From: Phymatolithon calcareum
Lineage: Eukaryota; Rhodophyta; Florideophyceae; Hapalidiales
Direction of reading: 5' to 3'
Assembly: GCA_977006965.1 (NCBI GenBank)
Contig: OZ345368.1
Span: forward strand, 2,604,001 to 2,668,000
Length of the DNA: 64,000 nucleotides
The position numbers and the translations under genes are program-made. Each line of letters opens with the position of its first letter. The stretch's first letter is position 1. Positions 20,425 to 29,486 of the stretch are shown here, in pieces. The notes below the pieces were generated by a model. That model searched no databases, had not been told where the DNA came from, and worked only from the letters and a program-made list of their open reading frames with translations.

Positions 20425-20895
20425 CTAAGGGGGACGTAAAACCGACCAATACTTGACTTCGGCGATACAATACAAAACTATAAAAATGATCCAGGATATA
20501 ATTGCGATAAAGACTCCAATTACGTACTCCTTGCGCTCATCTGTTGACAGGAAGCGCTTGAAGCACAGAGGGATAAATGCCAAAAAATTCAAAAGAAGGC
20601 CACATATGAAACCAATCAAAACAGCGTTTCCCCGACAGCGAAACCCCCTGCCTTCTACTTCTTCTCTTACTGCAGTAATTGTGAAGGGCTGCATTGAAAC
20701 CGGCGGCTGTAAGCCGGGTAGGGGAGGGCTGTATTTTAGGGGCTGCGGCTTGAAATAGGCGGCCGATTGTTGTGCAGGATAAATCGTTGATGGATGTCCA
20801 GAAGGGTAAGCCGACGAATGAGGTAGAGAAGGGTGGTGACCCTGTGAGATTGGAGGAGCGTACTCTCCTTTTGGTGGTGCCCGGGACTCTGACAT
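20425..20895 (-). CDS. Proline-rich two-helix membrane protein, hypothetical
   Basis: 156 residues from ATG 20893-20895 (MSESRAPPKGEY). The frame is open 19 codons further upstream but without an ATG. Residues 1 to about 70 are Pro/Ser/Tyr/His-rich and cytosol-like. A short charged segment (REEVEGRGFRC) leads to one hydrophobic helix (VLIGFICGLLLNFLAFIPLCF), a charged loop (KRFLSTDERKEY), a second helix (VIGVFIAIISWIIFIVLYCI) and a short tail. It resembles small PRO-rich hairpin membrane proteins, but no family can be named. A decayed relative of its N-terminus and upstream DNA lies at 6270-6496 and 12728-12855. Confidence 0.6.
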   Translation of the reverse strand: MSESRAPPKGEYAPPISQGHHPSLPHSSAYPSGHPSTIYPAQQSAAYFKPQPLKYSPPLPGLQPPVSMQPFTITAVREEVEGRGFRCRGNAVLIGFICGLLLNFLAFIPLCFKRFLSTDERKEYVIGVFIAIISWIIFIVLYCIAEVKYWSVLRPP

Positions 20896-21170
20896 CGGAG
20901 AACGCGTGGTGGAATAGACACCACGTAGGTCTGGTGACGTCTCACGTGTCAAAGGAAGTGTTCTAATGGTGGAGAAGTCAAGAGAAAGCGCTTCTACGTA
21001 CAGTCCAACGGACTGTGTGGCGCTTCTTGCACTACCATCCAGACAGATTGAAAATAACGGGTATCAAGGCCCAGCCTGCGACACCAAATGGTATTTTTGC
21101 AAAGGTTGCAGTAAGGCATGCTTGTTCAGAAAACGTTGAAACAGAAGTTCTGTACCTTAATATATTATTT
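20896..21170. repeat. Paralogous upstream block (empty site of the hAT insertion)
   Basis: This DNA upstream of the membrane protein gene matches 6430-6496 plus 12728-12855, the two sides of the hAT insertion. The single CCAGACAG at 21039-21046 is the unduplicated target. Confidence 0.8.
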
Positions 21171-21218
21171 TAAAATTTTTAGAATATTTTGAAAAACAAA
21201 AAGTCGGCCAGCTATTAA

Positions 21219-21506
21219 ATGAGGCCAGTTACCAAGCTGTATTACACAAAGAGGTTCAATAACACCTTTTCCTCTTCATCTTCTCCCACTCGGAGTTCTG
21301 CCTCATTATTTTGTGAACTTGAGGATGATGTTTCCCGCCCTTGTTGTTCATCTCTCTTCTTCGCTTCTACATATTCTCTTTGCGATTACTTGAAAATGAA
21401 CAGCCAGTTGGGGTATCATGCGTTGGATCATGCATGCAAACGCGAGCATTGTATCGCAAACCGAGAAAGAATAGTCGTCCGTAACGTGCCCTTTAGCCCT
21501 AAGTAG
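21219..21506 (+). CDS. Short hypothetical ORF
   Basis: 95 codons from a true ATG, with a Ser-rich and Cys-containing N-terminal half and a basic C-terminal half. No domain, no paralog in the window, and an antisense frame overlaps. Coding status is doubtful. Confidence 0.2.
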   Translation: MRPVTKLYYTKRFNNTFSSSSSPTRSSASLFCELEDDVSRPCCSSLFFASTYSLCDYLKMNSQLGYHALDHACKREHCIANRERIVVRNVPFSPK

Positions 21507-21689
21507 ATAGCTGGGGACATTGTTTACAAAAATCAAAATTAATTCACTAGCTACTCGGATTCCGTTTCAAATTAGATTTTGTTACAGTTGGCATCGATGA
21601 TTGACTTCAGCTCATAACACTCGGTTTTGCAGAAGAAGATGGAAATATTATTCCCTAGAGGTTGTGATGTAATTGCTGTCACGACCTGA

Positions 21690-21870
21690 AGTTGGGCAGG
21701 CTCCCCTGAGTTACGATCCATGGCACTAATTCACAGTTAGGGACCTGACGCGTTTACTAGATCCCTTAGGAGTATCCCGGTAACTCTTTTTGCTGTTTGG
21801 GCAGGCTCCTCTGAGATGTGATCCGTGCCATCAACCCAAAAATAGGGACCGGGCGCCTTTACCATTTCGC
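21690..21870 (+). repeat. Approximate tandem duplication, unit about 106 bp
   Basis: Two similar units begin ttgggcaggctcc at about 21692 and 21798 and continue with alike gatcc..tgcca and aaatagggacc-type stretches. No coding frame. Confidence 0.4.
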
Positions 21871-22213
21871 TTATGATGCTGCCGCGGATGCCAACGTTCA
21901 GGCGGTGCGATAGCCTATTCTAAAGTTGGGAGGGTGGTTGGAATAGTAGCAAATGTGCTAAGCCGCGGGATCAGGTTTAAGCGCCGCGTTGGTTTCGGTT
22001 GATTGGGTTTGCTGCGGCTGATTTCTCAGACCGTTCGCTCCGAGTCCCCCGCTTATATGCTCTTCGCACTCCGGACAGACTTATGAAGCCCGGTGTAGGC
22101 TCAAAATGCTCGCTGCCCTGAGCTCCATGTAGTGGACAGTCGGTGTCTGCTTGCGTTTCATTGCCGCGGTGCCAGTGAGCCCAAGAGAGCGTCAGGTGAA
22201 TCATGCCGAGACC

Positions 22214-22322
22214 TTCGAATTAATAAGATTTTGGGAGAATAGAGTTTGAAAGAGTTAGAAGTGTCTCTGTTCCTCAAAACGAGGATTTGGGAGCTTTTAA
22301 AATAAAACATCACATATCCCCC
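22214..22322 (+). mobile_element. Short LINE 3'-end insertion with 12-bp TSD
   Basis: About 109 bp ending tttgggagcttttaaaataa then a catcacatatcccc end, a diverged version of the LINE tail at 26740-26813. CATGCCGAGACC flanks it at 22202-22213 and 22323-22334. Confidence 0.75.
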
Positions 22323-22812
22323 CATGCCGAGACCGAAGGCACCTGGCAATAATCGGTGATATCCCGCCTAGAGGTGCCGGTTTCTCCACTCATAGCGGTT
22401 TCGGCATAATCCACGCATATAACACTGGCAAGCGACCTGAGTTTAACACTCGGAGCCGAACGTCTCTCTGAAACACGAGGTGTCAACCGTTGGGGCCCTC
22501 CTCCGTGTTCAACAGAGAACGGTGTCAGGCTGACACTGTCAGCCCATCTCAGCGTAGATCTACAACCTTTAGCCCAATAGAGAGTACCCGGCAGTTCGCC
22601 ACGACTCGGGTTTTCCAAGAACTATAGTGGTGTGTCGATCACTGTACGTCATGTCACCTCGCTTGGCCTTGATAAAACGTCTTCTTGAAAATGAATATTT
22701 ACTCTTTGATTTTGTGGGCGAAGGGCAGTAAGATTCCACTATGTTCTGTGATTGTACTTTGGTGAGTGTAATTACGGTCGGTTAGATGAAGGCTTGGATA
22801 AGTTGGAAATTT

Positions 22813-22902
22813 GATAGTATTGAAATGATTGCATGCCGTTATGATCTGCTCGACACGCGTGTCGAGCAGATCATAACGGCATGCAATCATTTCAATACTA
22901 TC
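22813..22902. repeat. Perfect 90-bp palindrome
   Basis: Two exact 45-nt arms meet at CACG|CGTG (centre between 22857 and 22858) with no spacer and no mismatch. It is AT/GC mixed and non-repetitive. The sequence has no other copy in the window. Confidence 0.95.
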
Positions 22903-23984
22903 TGTCGAACAATCTGCTACCAGCGCGTTGGTGATCGAAATATTTCGCGAAAATAAAAAATTTTAGGGCTTTTTGCCCAGTTAACAATATAAGTGCGTAA
23001 AACTTTACCGTTAGTCCTACAGCGACCGTCCCGGTCACACGGTAGGCAAGGGACGTCCCGTCTGCTTGGCTCGTCAAAGCACAATACGAAAGCAGGTTTA
23101 TTGTACGCGGTTGTTCGCTGTCTTCTTCTTTTTGGTCTTGCTCAGTCCCCTTATCAATACATCCAATCTCACCCTATCGGTTCAAATTCTACCTCTAAAT
23201 ATTGGATATTTTCTAACCCATGTAGATCAATCCTCATGAAATTCCAGCTGGAATATCAATCGAATCGCATTTCCGTAATGAGGTTGGCGAAAATCTCCCG
23301 ATGGTCGAAAATCATGTTCCACCTCGGGACATACCCCTTTCGATTCCCTGATCGATCCGATTTGGTTTCTTGCAGTCTATTCCAAAAACGTCGAATCCGG
23401 GCTGGAAACGCAGGAAAAATCACAAAATCGCTCGTAACTCGAAAAGTATTGCAGCTAGAGCAATTCTGAGACCAGATTTGGAATTAAAAATGGCCAGAAT
23501 CGAGGGGTGCATGTCCTGAGGCAGTTTCAATTTGATTGAACACATGTGGACAAAAGTTGGAACGTAGGTGGAATGGCAACTTATCATATTTATCATATGA
23601 CATTTCGGAGGATATTTGTCTTTCCTTCCGCGCATCCACCCATATGTGCGACACTATCAGCTGGGTAGAACGACATAGTAATCCCTAGCATCCCGTGAGG
23701 GAAGTAGGAGCGACTCTTTGCCGGAAACCTACGGGGGAGCCCGTAATTGATCTTCCCCAACGGAGGCAAAGATACCAGATGGGCTGTCTCCTGTTTCAGG
23801 TTTTTCCCACCCGCCCAAACCCTAGAGCAGAATAGGAGAGTCCTTGAGTGACAGCAGGTAAGCTGTTGTGGGATATGCCCGGTTTCGGGCACCGATGCAG
23901 AGCTGATTAGTTGAGCGCTGCTCTGCACTCGTTAACACTCGCAGTCTGTGTACAATGAATCTCTTTGCTATAACGCAATGTAGA
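22903..23984. other. No supportable gene
   Basis: A 158-codon frame (22993-23469 +) lacks an ATG start and any domain. Antisense frames overlap. No repeat partner was found. Confidence 0.4.
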
Positions 23985-24150
23985 CCAGAGGTGGGTTTTT
24001 GTAGTCCAATGAATCGTGTTACACCAATAAGAAAAGAAACACTTCCATAGACAGAATCCAGCCAAAACCTTTTGGCCCTAGGAAAGCTGCCCCAAGCGTC
24101 AGCAGATGTGTTGATAACTTTTGAAAAAAAACCTACCTTTCTTCTTCTAT
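23985..24150 (-). repeat. Short dispersed repeat family S, copy 2
   Basis: Reverse complement aligns closely to 1720-1915: (GAA)n-type start, the core gacgcttggggcagctttcc, then ggattctgtctatggaag and an end near cctctggtc. It forms the left neighbour of segment X copy 2. Confidence 0.55.
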
Positions 24151-24908
24151 AACGCAAAGCAGATTATGATAAACAACTATTCGTGTTCGACGCCCTACAA
24201 CGGCCCCGCCATACCACAACTATTGTATTCTGCGTCTCCCCGAGGAGTGCTTAGAAGCGGTTCGAGGGTGTAGGTTATCTCCATTATATTGCGCCCTGTT
24301 CTTCAATTCTGAGCTGTGCTCGCTCGACGCATACGGCAACAGAGCAAGCGTCTGCTCGTCTCCAACATCTCGGTCTCATTTCGATCACAAGCATAGGGAA
24401 TAGGGAATAGAGAATAGGGAGGCGCCAACGAGAGCGACTGCAGGCGCGAGGCGGTATGATCTCGTATGGCGCGCTGACGGTCGTAGACCGTGGAATCGGT
24501 CTAAGGAGCGTGTGTGGTACTTCGTATGCGTACAGTGCGCGTCCCTCGCTGGCTTGCATCGCAGCATTATACGGGGTCTTGCGATGCTCAAGCGGCCTCT
24601 TAGTTACTTGGAGAAACCCCTTATATCGTCGCCCCAGAAGACGAGCGAAAAGAAAAAGTGGACATCGATCTGGAGTAGTGCTACGGTGGAAAGTGGACTG
24701 CATCGGGCTGTGGGTTTGTTCGATCGTTGTCAAGTTGAAGACGGAAGGTAAATCGTTTTCGAGTTTTGGTCCTGGATTGGACGTGTTGTTTCGGTTGCAA
24801 AAGCGCTCGCGTTGGATTACGCGACAGTACGGTCAATTCAATTTGAGAGAAACTTTTTAATCATTCTGCTGTACTCCAATTTTCTCTTCACATTTGGAAG
24901 GCCCTCTG

Positions 24909-25100
24909 GCACCAAGAAGAAGAAGAAACTATTATTATTATAGTGTTATCAACGCGTCTGCTGACCCTTGGGCAACACTTCTGGCGAGCCAAGAGGACTC
25001 AATCGGAAACAAAAAGCTCCATTTCGCTAAAAGATGCATAGTCAGCAAAACTCCAAACCTACCTCTGGTCTCACAGAAGAGATCTGGAGGGGGAAAATCA
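24909..25100 (+). repeat. Short dispersed repeat family S, copy 3
   Basis: (AAG)n tract, then the core cgcgtctgctgacccttggg, then a stretch near-identical to 35150-35216 (aaaagctccatttcgctaaa), ending in cctctggtc. Inserted into segment X after ctctggcac. Confidence 0.55.
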
Positions 25101-25139
25101 TATCGCTTCTCATACCACACAGAGTATACCGTCGTATGG

Positions 25140-25300
25140 GAGTTTGCGACGTCCCGAATCGTTTCTGCGCCGAAGCGCTATGGGCGAGTTTATCGACTTC
25201 CCGGGTCCGTCCTGTCGCGCGGCGATCCACGCGGGGGGGGGGTTACTGACGTCCCCAGTCTTGTCTGCGCCGGAGCGCCTTGGGCGAGTTTAGCGACCCT
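25140..25300 (+). repeat. Tandem duplication, unit about 105 bp
   Basis: tttgcgacgtcccgaatcg, then ctgcgccgaagcgctatgggc, recurs about 105 bp later as a similar cgtccccagtcttgtctgcg block with gcgccttgggcgagttt. A run of G (25232-25241) lies between the units. Confidence 0.5.
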
Positions 25301-25527
25301 CTGTGGCACAAAGCCAGTTGGACGAACACACCGAATGCTGTCCGGCACGGCACCGCCTCTGGACAGTGTCAGACAGGCCCCTCAACTCACACCAACCTGT
25401 TCTAGTCAACCCCCAGCAATAGTTCATGAGGCAGCATACTTCCCTGCCGCTGCACACGTCCCGAGAAGCATTTGGCAGCTCACGGCGTTTCTCCGCTGTA
25501 GCACGGACTTGCGGCTTTACCGATGCG

Positions 25528-26738
25528 ACGAGACAGAAACGTGGTGTATCATCGACCGAGGAGTACCTCAAGGTTCCCCGCTTAGTCCATGCCTATACAA
25601 TATATTCATGGACACATTCGCAGAAGCCGTCTCCAAGACAGACAGGAACGTTTCAGAAAGTCCTGTGCAATTGTTCGCAGATGATGTTCAGCTTCAAGCG
25701 AAGACAGGACGAGGAATGCAGAAACTTCTTGATATAGCGACCAGTTGGGCAAGCGAAAATGGCATGAAATGGAACACAAAACCAGGAAAAAGCGAAGTTC
25801 TTAAGTACAAAGGACTTCAGAAGCACACGTTTTACTTGGCAGGACGAGAACTATATCAAGCCTGGAGATTCTCGTATCTTGGGGTAAGCATGAATAACAA
25901 GGGTGTTACGGATGACACGGCCATAGCAAGAGTTCGAAATGCTGCAGGATGCATACATAAGCTGCGGGAGCTTGGAGTGAATGTTCGAGGATTCAAACCG
26001 GAGACATGCATCAGGATCTTTAAGTCGCTAATTATCCCGAAATGGGAGTATGCGTTACACGTTACTCCAATGACAAATCGATTGCTCTCGGCAATCGAGT
26101 CGGCAGAGGGCTTGTTCTACAAAAATGTTTTCGGAAAGTATGCCGAACACCGCCGGGACCGAATGCGAGTTCTGTGCCGACTGGGACCACCAAAGATGAG
26201 GAGACGTCATCAAGCAGAAAGGTTTGCATTAAGCCTGGTAAGGCACAAAAAGCGCCTTGAAGAAACAGAAGAGTACGTTGGAAGAGATGAGGACGTAAAG
26301 GAAGCAATGAAGGATATTGAATATCTCAAGATGTATGAAGACTTGCGACAAGCCCTTCAGAAATCCCAGGAGGGATCTGTCACGAAGAAGACGAGGAGAG
26401 AAGAAACAATTAAGGTATGGGAAAAGGAAGAAGAAGGCAGGTCAATGAAGATTCCTATTGAAGGCAAGCTACCAGGGATCCTTTACATAGGAGAAAGAAC
26501 AACACGTTTAAGGTGCCTAAGGTTGACATTCAACCGAGCACCCCTTTGGAGGAAATCAGTGTTGGGTGCGTACTGTGGGATTACCGCGGTGGTCGAACTA
26601 GTCGCCTTACAACGTACTCTAGCGTCATCGAAGATGAGTACAGAAATTGAGTTTGAGTGCAAGAGACTTACCGGAGCTCTTGTTGGGAGAGAATTACGAA
26701 TCAAGAACGTTTTGAGCAGCCAGATGACTATAGCGTAG
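25528..26738 (+). pseudogene. LINE reverse transcriptase, C-terminal part
   Basis: About 400 codons. RGVPQGSPLSPCLYNIF is the RT block before the active site, and PVQLFADDVQLQAKTG holds the FADD catalytic pair; WNTKPGKSEVL and YLGVSMNNKGV follow as thumb-side motifs. A long Lys/Glu-rich C-terminal domain follows, with PLWRKSVLGAYCG near the end. The frame is intact to its TAG stop. The endonuclease and first half of the RT are missing through 5' truncation. The in-frame DNA before 25528 belongs to the host segment, not to the LINE. Confidence 0.85.
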
Positions 26739-26813
26739 AGATTATGCAAGAGCTGCCCCGTTACTCCAAGGTGAGGCTTTGGGAGCTCTCAAAAATAAAA
26801 TCATCAAATATCC
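25528..26813 (+). mobile_element. 5'-truncated LINE with 13-bp TSD
   Basis: Starts inside the reverse transcriptase and ends with a 3' tail gggagctctcaaaaataaaa then tcatcaaatatcc. CTTTACCGATGCG is at 25515-25527 and 26814-26826, and the uninterrupted sequence is known from copy 1. Tail copies elsewhere: 14707-14881, 34477-34945, 60597-60781; diverged: 22214-22322 and about 53158-53300 (inverted). Confidence 0.9.
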
Positions 26814-27462
26814 CTTTACCGATGCGGAAGCCAACCCCAATCCAACGAGCGCGAATACTGCAAAAACGATAATCCTCATGGCACAGCGTTGCGCACAGCA
26901 CAACACAAGAGGTATTTTTCGACTGACTTCGAAATGTGACTAAGATGCTTTGAGCTGCAAGGCTCTTCACGATGCCTGATATCACTCGCAAAACAATTTC
27001 CTTTCGTCCCGTTTTATACTACTTGAGAGGTCCCCAACAGCAATTCAAAAGGACTCATGGGCGCAATCGAATCAAAATGAAATCAAGCAACGTTGCAATG
27101 TACTGTATTCTACAATTCATCGTGAAGTTTCACGGCTCGTTTTTAGTTACCGTTCCGGTGCCCAACCTTAGCGAGCTATACGCTTCAAGTCCGTTCAGCG
27201 TGCGGGTTCGTTCCATTAGAAATTTCAAAACTAGGGGACGCACATACGACAACAATACTGTAGGCTTTCTGGAAAGCGAAAATTATGCTCGCACCGACCT
27301 CCTCATTCATCTTCAGCAACTGAGTCATAATTTCCTCAGTTATGTTACAACTGGACTGGCCCTTCCCTCCACACGATGACTTGAGCATTTGCAGGATTCA
27401 ATATTTTTCGCTCCACATCAGGTCGCCTCGATTTTCCTGGACAGAGCACGGTATTGGTATTC

Positions 27463-28258
27463 TTTCTTTCTTTCTTTCTTTTACTGCGGGATTTATCGAA
27501 GCTGATGGAACAACTCCGCATCCTTACGGCTCTAGTAGACCTTAACAGATACGAGTGGTACTTGATGTCACAACAGCTGTCCAAGCTGCACAAGGTGCAG
27601 ACCATGGTCCAGCTTAACATCCATATCGCTACGCAGCCAATCTTCATTCGCCGTCCTTCAAAGGGATGCCCGGATTGGAAACCATTTAGGACGTTCACGG
27701 TAGCTAATCATCTCTCTGCCTTCTTTCATTTCCTTCTGTCTTCTCTCACATCTTCCTTGAGCGTTGCGGCACACCACACAGGGCGGAATCCATGTACTAC
27801 CATACTACCAGAAGGCGATAGTCTTCTCCCCTGGGGAGGCCGGAGCACAGCTCTTGTCCTTTCAAAAAACCCTGCAATGTAGCGGGGAAAAATTCCTGAC
27901 TGAACTCTTGGCTCCTTCCTGTGACGCACAGGTGCACGGGTAGCCGGACCGGTTATCATAACCGGCCTGTATCAAATCCGCTTAAATTCGCAAGATTTCT
28001 TGGAAATCCAGCGACGGCGGGGTTGGGTCTGGCATTTCGAGCGTGGCAAGTTCTCGATTTGCCGAGTCCCAGGCGAGCGCGTTCGCGATAGCGCCAGCCA
28101 TTTCCGACGGAATTACCGTCAGAAGAATCGCGTTGCGCAGCATTACTGCTGCGGCCACTTGCGCCGGCGCGGGCACGGGCGCCCGCGCCGGAATCTTGTC
28201 CTTTGTCGCTTGTGGTCCGTTCGGTCCGGTCAGGCCCTCTCTCCCTCTAAATTCCTCC
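27463..28258 (-). mobile_element. Non-LTR retroelement fragment with (AAAG)n tail and 12-bp TSD
   Basis: On the minus strand the insert ends in a (GAAA)n microsatellite preceded by cgataaatcccgcagtaaaa. GTATTGGTATTC flanks it at 27451-27462 and 28259-28270; copy B has the site once. The minus strand begins with an Ala/Pro-rich frame (to 27982) that looks like the end of an element ORF, followed by a GC-rich 3' region. No RT motif remains. Confidence 0.8.
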
Positions 28259-28278
28259 GTATTGGTATTCAATTCATC

Positions 28279-28690
28279 TTACGCTTTGGCTTCCACGAAA
28301 ACGTTTTCGCTGAATGTGAGCCCGTGGGCACATAAACGATTCTTGATTGGGGAGCAAAATTCGAACAATCCTGCCTCGATTGCACATGTAAACGAATTTC
28401 CGTCCAGCAGACACTTCGATTGTGGATGAAGCCCCTCGCGCTATCGGCAAGTCGATTTCTTTAGAATGCATTTGCTTCCAAGAAGAACGCCCGTTTTGGG
28501 CTTATAGCACGTGCTTGGAGAATCTATTCGGCATTCAAAATTTCCCTCGCAATCACTGTCAATTAAGCAAGGCGTTCGAACAACCCCAGGTGGTCGGCAT
28601 ATCGCGTTACCTCTCTGTCCACGCAATCGCACGCAAACAGTTCCTTTTTCGCACGCTGGGAAGTAAGATATTGCTAATGTCCCAAATTAC
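28279..28690 (-). pseudogene. Cysteine-rich protein gene, copy A, with in-frame TAG
   Basis: The minus-strand frame contains FPACEKGTVCVRLRGQRG, then many Cys (AICRPPG, TPCLIDSDCEG, FECRIDSPSTCYKP, GSKC). A TAG at 28441-28443 follows STCR, then the same frame continues to a TAA at 28279-28281 with five more Cys (KCLLDGNSFTCA, FEFCSPIKNRLCAHG). Copy B has TGG at the stop position. Spaced Cys suggest a secreted or extracellular domain protein. No signal peptide was found in frame; the 5' end may need an upstream exon, and TAG/TAA stops lie just upstream. Confidence 0.55.
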
Positions 28691-28699
28691 TACTGCAGT

Positions 28700-29486
28700 G
28701 ATCACGTGGTCATTAGGATTTTAGCGAGAGTTTATGACACGTAACTCGAATGACCACTACACTGTACTGCAGTGGTCATTTCGTCTGCTTGCCTAGGGAT
28801 ATTTGGTACTATTCGCTCCAGGCTGACAACCATGTTGCCTGCTTGTCCGTAGAACTAAGACAAATAACGCACCATTAACACCACACTTTAAAGTAAGGCA
28901 CAGCTCGCGAGACTAACTCTAAGATAGTGCGACATTGCCAACACCACAGATCGCATATTTCGCGAACCGAAACATCTCGGTCAGCGTGCCGTTCACTGTC
29001 TGTAACAGACAAATGGCTCTGTCAAATCAATCCTGAGCTTCCCCTTAAGACGGCAAATTGGAATCAAGGGAAAAGCACATATTCCCTCTTCTCACTTTCC
29101 CCCCGTAACAAGTGCGTCCGGGAGGCGTCACCCGCTCAATACCTTTACGGCCTGCAACATCACTGTGCCCCCATGTACCAGTTCTGCGAGTGAGGCACTG
29201 AGACTTGACGTTCTGAGGTGCCAGACCAAATCAATCTCGTTTGCTACAGTTTTCTCAACATTTCGCACCATGTCGTTGCAGTTCTGCTGTGCTACCAGCA
29301 TATTGTCGACATGTGGTTAATAAACAGTGGCCCTTTCTTTTCACCTTCGGCGGACACAGATTTGACTGCCGCTTGCGAGATTTTAAGCCGAGTCCATGAT
29401 ATACAATGTCAACACGCGATCCCTTTTATCTGATACCTTAGAAACTAAAACACATCCATTCATGACACGCCCTACTAATTCAGCGA
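28700..29486. other. Duplicated intergenic DNA, no gene seen
   Basis: Aligned throughout to 42085-42879. It contains a near-palindromic block (accactacactgtactgcag with flanking tggtc) that copy B has as the tight palindrome ccactacactgtagtgg. It lies upstream of the cysteine-rich gene, so a regulatory role is possible but unproven. Confidence 0.45.

Larger units (their letters stand above)
25290..26879 (-). pseudogene. Secreted cysteine-rich gene, copy 2, split by a LINE
   Basis: The start ATG (26877-26879) and the signal peptide (MRIIVFAVFALVGLGLASAS) lie right of the LINE. The mature part with the same eight Cys as 3772-4068 lies at 25290-25527, left of the LINE. The insertion falls at the signal-peptide/mature boundary. 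The last residues also differ because of the 24902-25305 insertion. Away from the insertion the frame has no other lesion, which suggests a recent disruption. Confidence 0.75.
24280..27145 (+). repeat. Segment X, copy 2, with three insertions
   Basis: 24420-24900, 25306-25527 and 26827-27145 align collinearly to 3290-4355. The interruptions are a family-S copy plus tandem block (24902-25305) and the LINE with its target duplication (25528-26826). It also carries the ORF counterpart (24284-24733 -) of the hypothetical frame at 2998-3618. Confidence 0.75.

Noticed and set aside
24894-25527. N-terminal 200 codons of the long frame 24894-26738 as part of the reverse transcriptase
   Set aside because: The target duplication at 25515-25527 shows that the LINE starts at 25528; the upstream frame belongs to the host segment and family-S repeat and is open by chance.
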